Counted from the first letter of the stretch, positions 51,231 through 60,144 are shown. The stretch is DNA of 64,000 nucleotides from Hydrogenophaga sp. BPS33 (GCF_009859475.1 NZ_CP044550.1:248001-312000), one strand, 5' to 3'. Notes: generated by a model not told the origin, from the sequence alone. Program-made: numbers and translations.

Positions 51231-51623
51231 TTACTGCAGGCAGGCGCTCATGCCAGCGATGTTGTTGATGTAGCCGCTGTTGGCCAGGATGGAGCCCATG
51301 CCAAGGATCACACCGAAGATGATGCAGACCGTGATGATCTTGCCCCAATCCATCTTGGAGATCATCCCGAAGACCAGGGTCACGACCACCACGATCACGA
51401 AGATCACGATTGCAAGTGGACCCTTCAGCCAGGCGACGATGCTGCAACCGAAGTCCTGGATGAATGGCACAGTGATACCCGAACCCTGAGCGAATGCTTC
51501 GACGGGCATGAAAGCGGCCAGCATGAGCAGGATCGCTGCAAACAGAATGGGCAATTGGCCCGGGTTTGCGCGGCGGTTCATGAAGGGCGAGGTGAACAGT
51601 TGGAAGGAATTGGCAAAGTTCAT
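51231..51623 (-). CDS. virB2: VirB2/TrbC, major T4SS pilin
   Basis: A 130-residue prepilin. A long signal sequence ends near MPVEAFAQGSG, and the mature part has two hydrophobic helices (GPLAIVIFVIVVVVTLVFGM and ITVCIIFGVILGMGSILAN) separated by a short basic-polar loop, as in VirB2/TrbC pilins. ATG 51623 is the start consistent with the signal peptide. The element therefore encodes a VirB-type conjugative pilus in addition to the type IVb thin pilus. Confidence 0.9.
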   Translation of the reverse strand: MNFANSFQLFTSPFMNRRANPGQLPILFAAILLMLAAFMPVEAFAQGSGITVPFIQDFGCSIVAWLKGPLAIVIFVIVVVVTLVFGMISKMDWGKIITVCIIFGVILGMGSILANSGYINNIAGMSACLQ

Positions 51624-51684
51624 GGTGTGACTCTCTAGGTTGATAAAGGGGGGTGGGTGATTGATGCAGGCGAGGTGCCCGGCT

Positions 51685-52677
51685 TCAAAAGTTTTCGATC
51701 TCGTATTCGCCTTTGGCGCGGTCGAATCCGTGCAGGCGGCTGACCTGTGAGACCGACCGCTTGCTGCCATCGCGGTAGATGAAGAACATCCAATCGACGG
51801 TGTCGGCGATGGCTGCGCGCAAAGGGTCGTAGGGCACACCCATGTTGGCCATCAGGAGCAGGTTCTCCAGGCGCGGAAGCGCCTTGGGCGCGCTGTTGGC
51901 GTGAATCGTTGCAGCCGAGCCAGGGTGCCCGGTGTTGGCAGCGTCAAGCCAGTCGTAGGCCTCCGGCCCCCGTAACTCGCCCAGCACCACACGCTTGGGT
52001 GCATAGCGCATTGCTGTGCGCACGGCCTTGCGCGGCGTAACGCCCTGGTCCTCATCGCACTCGATGCGGACATGGTTGTCGCTCGAGATCTTCAGTTCCG
52101 GCACGTTCTCGATGACGAACAGGCGCTCATCGTCGGGAATCATGGAGAGCGCAGTGTTCAGCAGCGTGGTCTTGCCAGATGCAGTGCCGCCCACCACCAA
52201 GAAGGTTTCTCGCGCTGCGATGGCGTTTGCCAGCAGGGTCGCGTACTTCTCAGAGATGGTTCCTGAGGCGACATACTCCTCGATGGTGAAGACGCGCGCT
52301 GCATGGCGTCGGATACACATCGAAGGTCCCTTGACCGCAATGGGCGGCAGGATTGCCTCGACACGAAAGCCTGGCAGCGGGGCCGACAGGATCCGATTGT
52401 TCGATTTCTCGCCAACTTCCTTGGCCACCGTCGCGGCGATCAGGGTGATTGCGGTCTTGATCGTGCCGGCGCTCAAACTCACCGGTACGCGCAGTTCCTT
52501 GCCTCGGCGTGAGATAAACACGTCGTCGGGCCCGTTTACCATGATTTCGTTGACTTCTTCGTCCTCGAAATACGGTCGCAGCATGTGAAGTGTGTCCTTG
52601 ATCTGGTTCAGCACGCTTTGGCTGTAGCCGCCGCGCGTTCCCCGACCATCCGCACCAACAATGACTCCTGAACTCAT
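51685..52677 (-). CDS. virB11: VirB11/TrbB, T4SS hexameric ATPase
   Basis: A 330-residue VirB11/TrbB ATPase. The N-terminal domain (LRPYFEDEEVNEIMVNGPDDVF) is followed by Walker A GGTASGKTT, the Asp box VIENVPELKI, Walker B RVVLGELRGPEAYDWL and the His box ATIHANSAPKAL. It switches the T4SS between pilus assembly and DNA transfer. First of the virB genes in transcription order, with VirB2 61 bp downstream. Confidence 0.92.
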   Translation of the reverse strand: MSSGVIVGADGRGTRGGYSQSVLNQIKDTLHMLRPYFEDEEVNEIMVNGPDDVFISRRGKELRVPVSLSAGTIKTAITLIAATVAKEVGEKSNNRILSAPLPGFRVEAILPPIAVKGPSMCIRRHAARVFTIEEYVASGTISEKYATLLANAIAARETFLVVGGTASGKTTLLNTALSMIPDDERLFVIENVPELKISSDNHVRIECDEDQGVTPRKAVRTAMRYAPKRVVLGELRGPEAYDWLDAANTGHPGSAATIHANSAPKALPRLENLLLMANMGVPYDPLRAAIADTVDWMFFIYRDGSKRSVSQVSRLHGFDRAKGEYEIENF

Positions 52678-52758
52678 GCAGGAATTCTTGTCTGCGGTTT
52701 GCGTTTCGCTCCCCGCCCAACATCCCCAAATGGGGCCGTTGAACAGGGATACGCACCC

Positions 52759-53397
52759 TCAGCGCCCGAAGATGGGCTGCGAGTTGGAAACCAGAATGGA
52801 CAACGGCATCGCAACGAACGCGGCCCAGGCCGGAGCCAGCAAAGGCGACAAGCTGAATGGCAGCACCAGGTACAGCACCGGCAGCGCGATCACAGGGATA
52901 ACCACCATCCCGGCAAGCGTGAACGTCGCCGGCCGCAGGGAGCCGAATTCGCTCATCTTGACGTTGCGCAGCATCAGGCCGTCATAGACCGCCGCAACGA
53001 AGAGCGGCGCCAGGAAGGCCAGCCAGATCAGCACGATGGCCATTCGCATGGCCACGATGTAGGACTGCAGTACCAGGCCCTGCATGTAGCTGTTGAAGAG
53101 GTTGCCCATCATTGCGCCCCCTGGGCCTGCGACCTTGCGGCTGAGCTTCTTATCATCATCCGAGAGCGAGGCGGTTTTGGCAGCGCCGGCCACCACCATC
53201 AGCGGCGTGCCCTCGAAGATCGAGTTTGCAAAGCCGACCACCATGTCGGCCGCACGCTTGCCCATCGCGTGCCTTGTCTGCTGGATTTCCCCGGTCACGA
53301 AGCGCTCCATGCTCTCGCCGGACCTCAGCAGGGGTGAGAGCATGAATCCCAGGATTGCTAGGACAAACCAGAAACCAAGGTGCTGGGAGTTTTTCAT
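52759..53397 (-). CDS. DUF4400-like conjugation membrane protein
   Basis: A 212-residue protein with an N-terminal membrane segment (LGFWFVLAILGFMLSPLL), a periplasmic domain and three C-terminal hydrophobic segments (MRMAIVLIWLAFLAPLFVAAVYDGLM, FTLAGMVVIPVIALPVLYLV, LLAPAWAAFVAMPLSILV). The pattern with YDGL.R and the position beside traD match DUF4400-type integrating-conjugative-element membrane proteins found next to TraI/TraD in MobH-type systems. Its function is not known, but it belongs to the coupling/transfer module. Confidence 0.65.
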   Translation of the reverse strand: MKNSQHLGFWFVLAILGFMLSPLLRSGESMERFVTGEIQQTRHAMGKRAADMVVGFANSIFEGTPLMVVAGAAKTASLSDDDKKLSRKVAGPGGAMMGNLFNSYMQGLVLQSYIVAMRMAIVLIWLAFLAPLFVAAVYDGLMLRNVKMSEFGSLRPATFTLAGMVVIPVIALPVLYLVLPFSLSPLLAPAWAAFVAMPLSILVSNSQPIFGR

Positions 53398-53412
53398 AGG
53401 TGAATGCCGCGT

Positions 53413-54030
53413 TCAGCCGTGTGCAGCATGACGAAGCAGATAGCCCGTGTCGGTCGGGTTGGACAGGTGGGTCACCATGTGGGTGCGGATTCCGGCGATG
53501 GTCCCCTCGCTCGGAGCTGGGCTGGCGAACTCGACACACACGGTATCCACGCCCAGGCGCTTGGCCCAGGTCGCAAGCGGCTCCGAGAACGGCGTCCACC
53601 GATGGGTGATGCCATCCAGATCCATGCCCGTGATGGAAAGGCGCGCGACATCGGCAGCGTGTTCGGTGAGACCGTAGAGATAGACGCCCACGATTCGACC
53701 CAGGAATGCCTCACCATTCTTCACGGCGTTGTTCGAACGGCGTAGTGCTTCCGCGACGCACACGGCCAGCAGCGAGCGACCATCCTGGGCTGGCCAGCGC
53801 GGGCCGATGTACTCGGCCAGTTTGCGGGTCGCTTCCTTGAGGTTCGGGTGGTGCGCCCAGATCACCTGCGCAAAGGCCTCTTCGGGGGTGCCCTTGACGG
53901 CGTTCGTGATCCACTCGTCCTGGTCTGACTGGTGCAGCTCGCTGACAGGCCAATACACGGTGGCGTCGTTCTTGAGGACTTGCTGCAGACTGCGCGCCCG
54001 TGCCGCGTTGAGGGTGACGATAGTGGTCAT
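53413..54030 (-). CDS. Hypothetical transfer-region protein, 205 aa
   Basis: I do not recognise the family. It is a soluble protein without signal peptide or membrane segment. Its start overlaps the end of the TraD-like gene by 4 bp, and it is followed 16 bp later by the DUF4400-like gene, so it is translated together with the coupling protein. The fixed place between traD and a DUF4400 gene suggests an accessory role in DNA transfer, comparable to small conserved genes at this point in other MobH elements (inference). Confidence 0.6.
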   Translation of the reverse strand: MTTIVTLNAARARSLQQVLKNDATVYWPVSELHQSDQDEWITNAVKGTPEEAFAQVIWAHHPNLKEATRKLAEYIGPRWPAQDGRSLLAVCVAEALRRSNNAVKNGEAFLGRIVGVYLYGLTEHAADVARLSITGMDLDGITHRWTPFSEPLATWAKRLGVDTVCVEFASPAPSEGTIAGIRTHMVTHLSNPTDTGYLLRHAAHG

Positions 54031-55982
54031 TTCTTTCGATACTTCTTGTCTTCGACGATTACGGGGATTCGGCCCTTGACCAGTTCGCCACGGTTGAAGA
54101 ACCCGATGTAGTGGAGGTCCTGCAGGCTCGGCAACAGCGAGCGCGGAAAGATCTCCTTGTCCTTCTCGGAAATCGAGGTGCTTGAATTCGCGGAGAACTC
54201 GAGCCCCACGTCCTCGGTCTTTGAGCCAATGCCCGTGGACTGGCCGCGAACCGTGATCGTTGTCTCGCCCAGTTTCTCGGTGATGAGCGCCATCGTGTCG
54301 GGATCTTGGGTGGCTCCCACGATCATGTTGTTCATGTTTCCGATGAAGCGCTTAGCGCGCGCCGTGTTGCCTTGGAACTTGTCCACCAAGTCGCTGAAGG
54401 TCTGTCCCAGCGCCCAGATGAAGAAGCCAGCGCCGCGGCCCTTGTTGGCCTGCTGGATGACCGGCGCGCACACTGCATCGCCCCATTCGTCGATCACCAC
54501 ATGCACACGACGGGGCTCTTCGCCCGTATCGGCTCCGGTGCCGTGGTTGTAGATCTCGGCTGCCACCGCGGAGAGTTCGGCCAGAGCCATGGTCGAGATT
54601 GCTCGGCCGACAGACTCGTCAGCCAACGTGTCTGTGCCGATGTACAGAATGTGGTTGCCCTCGACGATGCGCTTGCCATCCATGATGGGTCGCTGGTCGT
54701 TGATGTCGTCGTAGTCGGGCGACAGCAGCCCTTTGAGGTCATCCGTCGTGAGCTTGGTGAGCATCGGCGTGATCGACACGATCATCTTGCCGAACCACTC
54801 TCGGTTTGCTTCGAGAATGGCGATGAGGCCGCGCAGTTCTTCCGGCTTGATAGGCAAGCCCGTCAGCTTGGCCTGTTCCTCGTCCTCTGGCACCTGCTCT
54901 TGGAACACCTTGATCATTGCCGCCAGTTCTGGCGAGCTGGTCTCGATGGCGCCCTTTTGCGGCTTTCCGCCGGCGGAGGCCAGTGCATTGATCTGCTTCT
55001 CCAATGCCTCATGCAGTCCAGGGCAATCAACCTCGAAGAACTTCTTTAGCGCTTGCTCGGTCAGTGCCTCGACCGCCGTTCGCGATTCCATCGCCGTCTT
55101 CAGCGTATAGATGGACACCCGGCGACCGACATACTTCATGGCGTTCGTGATCCGGTGCACCGCCATCCAGCAGAACTCTTTGAAGTTGTCGCTCTCCTGG
55201 CTGTCCAGAACCATGGTGATCCGCGAGGCCACCTGGGAGACGCGATCCCAGTTCTTGATGAGGTCCAAACGCACCGACTCACTGGCGAATGCCGGGTGCA
55301 GCATCAGGAAGCGCTCAGGCTTGCCCGAAAGCAGGGCTGCCTGCCGACAGATCTCGCGCAGGTCCTTGTCGCCCTTGGGGTCGATCACGATCACGCAATC
55401 GCCGCGCATGGCCAGCTGGAAAATCACCAGCGCCGCAAGACGGGTCTTGATCGCACCGGTAGTGGCGATGATGGCGCAGTGCCCCTTGAGCGATTCGAAG
55501 GGCAGAACGACGTCTTTCTCCCCCATGTCCAGGCCATGAATCCACGGCAGTCCCTTGGACTTGAGGGGGTCGCGCTTGTCCCCGCGCCACTTAAGCCACC
55601 ACGGCGGCGGGTACACGTCCACCAGGTCGCGCTTCATGATCTCGTAGGCTCGCTGTGTGTGGCGTGGCTCCCAGCGATAGCCCCAACCCAACCAGAGATT
55701 GTTTCCCAACTTGGACATGGAGCGCTGCAGCCTGGTCGCGGGCATCACCACCGTGGGCTGGCCAAGCAGCGAAAGCTTGTACTTGAGCAGGCGGTTGGCA
55801 GAAAGAAATCGCAGGCCGGTCATGCACAGTGCGAGCAGCGTACACGCCACCAGCGCCGGCTTCGGTGCTTCAAGGGCGATGCTGACGCCTGCCATCCATA
55901 TGCAGGCGACTGCCCAAGCAACAGCCGCTCGGGCCTCGTAGACCGGGCGCAGCAGTTGCTCAAAACGCTTCTTCTCTGCCAT
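54027..55982 (-). CDS. traD: TraD-like type IV coupling protein with altered Walker A
   Basis: A 651-residue coupling ATPase (VirD4/TraD family, closest in style to SXT/ICE TraD). Two N-terminal membrane segments lie at about residues 20-60. The nucleotide site reads ATTGAIKT (173-180), where the family normally has GxxxxGKT, so both Walker A glycines are replaced (Ala173, Ile178) while Lys179 and Thr180 remain. The partner motif IVIDPKGDKDL, Walker B VVIDEWGDA and the ALGQTFSDL helix are intact. It hands the relaxosome to the T4SS. It starts immediately after the TraI-like stop. Confidence 0.88.
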   Translation of the reverse strand: MAEKKRFEQLLRPVYEARAAVAWAVACIWMAGVSIALEAPKPALVACTLLALCMTGLRFLSANRLLKYKLSLLGQPTVVMPATRLQRSMSKLGNNLWLGWGYRWEPRHTQRAYEIMKRDLVDVYPPPWWLKWRGDKRDPLKSKGLPWIHGLDMGEKDVVLPFESLKGHCAIIATTGAIKTRLAALVIFQLAMRGDCVIVIDPKGDKDLREICRQAALLSGKPERFLMLHPAFASESVRLDLIKNWDRVSQVASRITMVLDSQESDNFKEFCWMAVHRITNAMKYVGRRVSIYTLKTAMESRTAVEALTEQALKKFFEVDCPGLHEALEKQINALASAGGKPQKGAIETSSPELAAMIKVFQEQVPEDEEQAKLTGLPIKPEELRGLIAILEANREWFGKMIVSITPMLTKLTTDDLKGLLSPDYDDINDQRPIMDGKRIVEGNHILYIGTDTLADESVGRAISTMALAELSAVAAEIYNHGTGADTGEEPRRVHVVIDEWGDAVCAPVIQQANKGRGAGFFIWALGQTFSDLVDKFQGNTARAKRFIGNMNNMIVGATQDPDTMALITEKLGETTITVRGQSTGIGSKTEDVGLEFSANSSTSISEKDKEIFPRSLLPSLQDLHYIGFFNRGELVKGRIPVIVEDKKYRKK

Positions 55983-55983
55983 G

Positions 55984-57891
55984 TCAAAGCCCCAATTTCT
56001 TCACAGCGAACCGCGAGAGCACGACCGCTTCCTTGGGCTTAGACCCCTCCGGAATAGCGACCTTGATTACCTTCAGCCCCGGCGTGGCCGGGGGGCTGTA
56101 GATCAGACCGGCTGCAGCCATTTCGCCCACCCATGCAGGCACATCGCGCACGAGCGTGGCGAGTTTTTCCACCGTGATGGCCGCGCCGTTGTCCGTCATG
56201 CGCATCGACTTGCTGGCCTCACCACGGTCACGCCAGGCCTTCATGACCTTGCCAAGCAACTCGATATGCAGCCGTTTCTTGATGTCCTTCTGAACTTCCT
56301 GCGGCACCAGGTCGCTGTACCGAACCTCAGCTGCCTCGCGAATGGGCGCAGCCGCTGCTGCGGCCAAAGGCTCTTCCTCGTGAAGCATTTGGGGGACTCC
56401 GCTTCCCACGGTCGGCTTCGCGAGCTCTGGGCCCTCGGAAATCGTCGCCAGGTGCGCTCCAGCCTGGGCGTCCTGGTCGTGCGACTGTCGCAGCTCTGTG
56501 GCCTCTGCAGGCGAGTTCGGTGTCGACTCGGGATCGGCCTCGGGCTCCAGGGGCGCAAGTTGTGCTTCGCCACGGCGAACTTGTACTTGCGTCGCCGCCC
56601 CAGCTGTTACCTCGGCGCGTGCCAGCGGATCGGCCGCCACGATGGCGTCAAGGGTTTTGGGTACCTGCTCGACATAGTCGTCCGGATCGAAGTCTTCAAG
56701 AACAGACAGCGGATTCCGAAGCTTCAGCGCCATGAGGATCTCACCATCGCCGGCGACTACCTCAACCATGCCGAGGCACTCTTCCCCGCCTTGGGTCACC
56801 ACCTGTGACGCCTTGAGCAACTCTGCAATGGTGGTGGGGCTGGCTGGCCAGCCCGGGTACCCCTGCTGGACACCAAAACGCGCAATGTCCTCGATCGCAT
56901 CTGGCCAGACGAGGTACAGACCGGATTGATCCGCCTTGACCTTCTCCCCGTTGATCTTCCAACCCACCGATCCAAGCAGCTCGCGAATGGCGCCCACCAA
57001 GTATGGGCCCATGTGCGTGCCAACGATCTGGCGCCCGTACGCCTGCGGTCGTCGTGCTTCCTCTCGCCGGGAGATACGCTCCCAGATGGTCTGGATGACA
57101 TCCAGGCAGTTGCGCGCCTGCGTCGCACTGCCCGATGAGATCTCATACAAGGTCTTCACCAGTTCCGGCGAACCGTCTTCCAGCCATTGCAGGTTCTCGG
57201 CACCAACGATCACTGCGATCAAGGCGGACGTGTGGGTTGAAGGACCAATCTCCTGCGGCGACTCATCCACATTGGGCCACCTCGCAAAGATCCGCTGCAC
57301 GTTGCTGTCTGCCGCCCACTGGGTGAGGCTGCCGAAATGCCGGCGCCATGTCGCGCCTTCCTCGCTGGTGATGACGATTGTGTCCAGCGACTTTCCCAGC
57401 GGATATAGGATGCCTGCGAGGAAGCAGACGTAGCGCCAGCGGCCCTCCAGTGCATGGCGGCGCTCGACGGTTTCCGCACCGGTGAAGATCCGGCCATCCC
57501 CCGCCTGGTAGCTGTAGAAACCCATTTCAATTGCGGCGCGAAACAACCCACCCTCGCCAGAGAAGAGAGCGGTTGCAGTTGCAGGGAGGACATTGACCTG
57601 TTCAGCCAGTCTCAGCAGCGGCTGCTCGAATCTCTGCTCAAAAATGGCGGCGTCACTGGCCGCATGAAGCCGCAAGCGCCCCAGTAGGGCTTCATTTGCG
57701 CTCAGGATTCCCTCAGGCGTCGCAATGGCGAGCCCCCGATCAACCGGAGGGTACGCAGGGGGCTGAGCGACGTTCGCCGGCCGTGCGGCGTTCGAATTGC
57801 GTGCGCCACTTCCTTGCTGGCTTGCGCGCTGGGTACGGCTGATTGCGGGCGGCGCAGCACGCCTCAATATGGAAATCCACTTTTGGAGCAT
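55984..57891 (-). CDS. traI: TraI/MobH-like protein with degenerate relaxase motifs
   Basis: A 635-residue protein matching MobH (TraI_2) relaxases in layout: N-terminal domain with LLRLAEQVNVLPA, GGLFRAAIEMGFYSYQ, RWRYVCFLAGILYPLGKSLD, then an acidic linker and a C-terminal winged-helix-like domain (AWRDRGEASKSMRM to the end). MobH enzymes normally carry HHH before GG, a His after it, and an HD-G-K motif. Here these positions read ALF (108-110), Ala-Ala (119-120) and YP-LGK (163-167). Order traI-traD and coupling favour the assignment. It is either an inactive homologue with another role or a relaxase using other residues. Confidence 0.68.
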   Translation of the reverse strand: MLQKWISILRRAAPPAISRTQRASQQGSGARNSNAARPANVAQPPAYPPVDRGLAIATPEGILSANEALLGRLRLHAASDAAIFEQRFEQPLLRLAEQVNVLPATATALFSGEGGLFRAAIEMGFYSYQAGDGRIFTGAETVERRHALEGRWRYVCFLAGILYPLGKSLDTIVITSEEGATWRRHFGSLTQWAADSNVQRIFARWPNVDESPQEIGPSTHTSALIAVIVGAENLQWLEDGSPELVKTLYEISSGSATQARNCLDVIQTIWERISRREEARRPQAYGRQIVGTHMGPYLVGAIRELLGSVGWKINGEKVKADQSGLYLVWPDAIEDIARFGVQQGYPGWPASPTTIAELLKASQVVTQGGEECLGMVEVVAGDGEILMALKLRNPLSVLEDFDPDDYVEQVPKTLDAIVAADPLARAEVTAGAATQVQVRRGEAQLAPLEPEADPESTPNSPAEATELRQSHDQDAQAGAHLATISEGPELAKPTVGSGVPQMLHEEEPLAAAAAAPIREAAEVRYSDLVPQEVQKDIKKRLHIELLGKVMKAWRDRGEASKSMRMTDNGAAITVEKLATLVRDVPAWVGEMAAAGLIYSPPATPGLKVIKVAIPEGSKPKEAVVLSRFAVKKLGL

Positions 57892-57963
57892 CCAGGTATT
57901 TTTCTACTCAACACCCCATGGCTGACCCCAGCCTACAACCCCAAAAGTGCCCGTAGAGCGGGA

Positions 57964-58626
57964 TCAGCCGACGCGGCGCATATTCACGCGCGAGGCCCTG
58001 AAGGCGGCGATTCGCGCTCCGATCTCACTTTCTGCCTCTGAAACGCGCAAATCCTGCGTGACGCACGCCGGGCAGGCCGCCGGGCCGATGTGCAGGCGGC
58101 TCACTGGATGCTTGGTTTTGCATGTCCCGCAATGGCGCACTTCGATATCGCCGGCCTTGATGCCATTGATGAGCAGGCAGTAGGTCTCGAACGTGATGCG
58201 GTGCTCCCCGCCACAGGGCGCGACATCGCTTCTGTACTTTGAATAGACTTCGATGCGCTTGTCTACCGCGCGCGCATAGTTCGTTTCAACCTCTGCATGC
58301 TCACCCGCGCCGCGCGCTCCGAAGTGCAGCGCCATCAGGTAGGCTGCCTCATAGCGCTCGGCCGCTGTTTCCAGGAAGCGTTCTGAGGACGCAGCCTTGA
58401 TGGTCCCGCGCGGCCGACTCACCGTGACGCCGCGGGCAGCCAAGCGCCGATTCATCTCCTCCTTCAGGCGAGGCTCGTGCACGTTGGTGCCGGTCAACTG
58501 GTAGATGAGCTTCGTTCGGGTGGTCAGCTCCATGAGAACGTCGAAGCGATCATCCCAAGCAGGGTCCTCGAACAACACCTTGCGGTTTCCAGAGGTTACG
58601 AGTGCGCGGCCGGTGAACTTATCCAT
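57964..58626 (-). CDS. FlhC-like transcriptional activator (SetC/AcaC type)
   Basis: A 220-residue protein with the FlhC pattern: an N-terminal helical region (MELTTRTKLIYQLTG) and a zinc-binding C-terminal part with Cys pairs 166/169 (RHCGTCKTKH) and 185/188 (ACPAC), preceded by FETYCLLINGIKAGDIE like the FlhC segment ahead of its Cys motif. FlhDC homologues SetCD and AcaCD are the master activators of transfer genes in SXT/R391 and IncA/C elements. Here the gene follows an FlhD-like gene and precedes traI/traD, the same logic. Confidence 0.78.
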   Translation of the reverse strand: MDKFTGRALVTSGNRKVLFEDPAWDDRFDVLMELTTRTKLIYQLTGTNVHEPRLKEEMNRRLAARGVTVSRPRGTIKAASSERFLETAAERYEAAYLMALHFGARGAGEHAEVETNYARAVDKRIEVYSKYRSDVAPCGGEHRITFETYCLLINGIKAGDIEVRHCGTCKTKHPVSRLHIGPAACPACVTQDLRVSEAESEIGARIAAFRASRVNMRRVG

Positions 58627-58662
58627 GATGCTTGCTTGTGGTTGTAGAGCTTTGTTAGGGAG

Positions 58663-59265
58663 TCAGAGCACGCCGGCTTTCGAACGCTTGGACATTCCCA
58701 TGTACATGGTGCGTTCGGCAGAACTCATGTCGCGCGAGGCGGCCACGGTGAAAAATTTGTCGGCGGCTGCAGGGAGCAGCACCAGAGCGGGGTTTGCCGC
58801 CAGATCCCAAAGATCATGGGGAGCCATGCGAGCGAGATAGTTTGCCTCTGCCGAACCCAGGTCAAAGAGCACACAGCCCTGTTCGTGTGAGGTGCGCAAT
58901 GCATCGAGCCGGACGGAAAGCGCCATGAAGGCCTCTTGCCGATTGGCGACCTCAAGTTCGCCTGGCTGAACCAGCGCCGCCGCCGTGGACGGCTTCAGCC
59001 CCTCGTGCAGCACCATGGTGAACAGAGGCGCCCTGGTGTCCGCGATGCGAAGCACTTCCTCTTCGCTCAGGACCGCGAGCAGCTCCAGAAGCGCATCCTG
59101 CTCGGGAAACCAACGGGCTACTACACGGGCGTCCATGTCTGCAGTACTGCGCGCGATCTGCCAACGGCGCATCAGCGCCTTGTAGTTCTCGGCGATGATG
59201 GAGCGTGTGTAGTTGGGCAGACGCCAGTCGCCAAAGAGCTGCGAGTTCAATTTGGCTGTAAGCAT
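58663..59265 (-). CDS. FlhD-like transcriptional activator subunit (SetD/AcaD type)
   Basis: A protein of about 200 residues. Two segments resemble the FlhD core helix pattern: LLELLAVLSEEEVLRIADTRAPLF, and CVLFDLGSAEANYLARMAP followed by HDLWDLAANPALVLL, comparable to FlhD's LGI-x-A-x2-LA-x-L-x4-L-x-LA. It is followed 36 bp downstream by an FlhC-like gene, as in flhDC. ATG 59265 (MLTAKLNS, with GAGAAGAA upstream) is preferred. The frame is open to ATG 59409, but that extension runs through the divergent promoter region and lacks family character. Confidence 0.62.
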   Translation of the reverse strand: MLTAKLNSQLFGDWRLPNYTRSIIAENYKALMRRWQIARSTADMDARVVARWFPEQDALLELLAVLSEEEVLRIADTRAPLFTMVLHEGLKPSTAAALVQPGELEVANRQEAFMALSVRLDALRTSHEQGCVLFDLGSAEANYLARMAPHDLWDLAANPALVLLPAAADKFFTVAASRDMSSAERTMYMGMSKRSKAGVL

Positions 59266-59418
59266 TTCTTCTCTCGTCGTATATTCGTCAAGTTCATCCT
59301 CCCTCAGTGCCGTCCACGTTAAAGTTTCCGCTCCCGCTCCCCGATATGCTGAGCTGAGCAAAGGTCCTGCGTTCACATTTGATCCTGCCATGGCTCGCGC
59401 CCAAGGCATGCCCCCTCC
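59266..59418. promoter_or_regulatory. Divergent control region of repressor and FlhDC-like genes
   Basis: The gap between the FlhD-like start and the CI-like repressor start holds TGCTGAGCTGAGCA (59347-59360), a near-palindrome with two mismatches, and AT-rich stretches (CATATC, AACTTTAACG on the minus strand) that could hold promoters. The layout is that of a repressor/activator switch. Elements are assigned by symmetry and place only. Confidence 0.45.
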
Positions 59419-60144
59419 ATGTCCGCTATCGACATCCTTCCGCAGCGCTTTAGGGCCCGATTGCGAATTTCTCTCGATGAGCTAGGGTTTCCCCCGACTT
59501 TGCGAGACAGAAGTCGTGCATTGGCAGTCTCGCTGGGCGTTCACGAGAGCGTCACCAGCGAGTTCTTGGCCTTCAACGCCACGGCGCTCCCGGATCTGGA
59601 CCTGCTGGCGAAGATTTCGGAATTGACCCGCAAGCCCATGGGCTGGTTTCTTGACGCTGACGGCAGTAGTTTCCCGGCGAGCACGCGGCTCGTCCACTCA
59701 CTTGGCTCAGGTCCGGACTTGGCACTTTCACTTCCGGACGATCTCGGCAGCATTGCCGTCGACGCCGACGACTCGCTGTACTACCTCCGCGCTACCCGCA
59801 ACATGGGCTTCGGCGTCCAGAGCGGCGACTACTTGATCGCGATCGAGGTGCTCGTCCATCCAATGAACATGACGCGCAATCAGATCTACCTGATCGGCGC
59901 GAGTGCCGGCTTCGACTTACGCAATTGCGTGGCACAAAGCCCGCTGCGTGCAAGTTTCTCCAGCTTCGATGGCAAGCACACCCTAGTCTTGAAGCCAACC
60001 ATCGCGGCCGCAGACCGCCGCGATTCGGATTTCGTGGAGAACGGCCTGGGTGAAGGCATGCATCATTTCTCACAGCTGGTGTGCGTACTCAAGGCGGGCA
60101 AGAACATCCCGCGCGATAGCAGCGCCTACCTGTTCTTCTCGTAG
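59419..60144 (+). CDS. CI-like repressor (HTH plus S24-like C-terminal domain)
   Basis: A 241-residue protein. The N-terminal part looks like a helix-turn-helix (TLRDRSRALAVSLGVHES, then LPDLDLLAKISELTRKPMGWFLD). The C-terminal half resembles the LexA/CI peptidase-S24 fold (VQSGDYLIAIEVLVHP, QIYLIGASAGFDLR), but the Ser of the usual S-M-x-P segment is not visible (NMGFGVQSGD), so self-cleavage may be lost. It is divergent from the FlhDC-like activators, the place SetR-type repressors occupy. No ribosome site precedes the ATG, so the mRNA may be leaderless. Confidence 0.65.
   Translation: MSAIDILPQRFRARLRISLDELGFPPTLRDRSRALAVSLGVHESVTSEFLAFNATALPDLDLLAKISELTRKPMGWFLDADGSSFPASTRLVHSLGSGPDLALSLPDDLGSIAVDADDSLYYLRATRNMGFGVQSGDYLIAIEVLVHPMNMTRNQIYLIGASAGFDLRNCVAQSPLRASFSSFDGKHTLVLKPTIAAADRRDSDFVENGLGEGMHHFSQLVCVLKAGKNIPRDSSAYLFFS

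Noticed and set aside
57892..57963. Candidate oriT next to the TraI-like gene
   Set aside because: The 72-bp gap has no convincing inverted repeat with an adjacent nick-like motif, so I do not call an origin of transfer there.
58663..59409. Longer form of the FlhD-like protein starting at ATG 59409
   Set aside because: The extra 48 residues run through the divergent promoter region to within ten bases of the repressor start and lack family character; ATG 59265 has a ribosome site.
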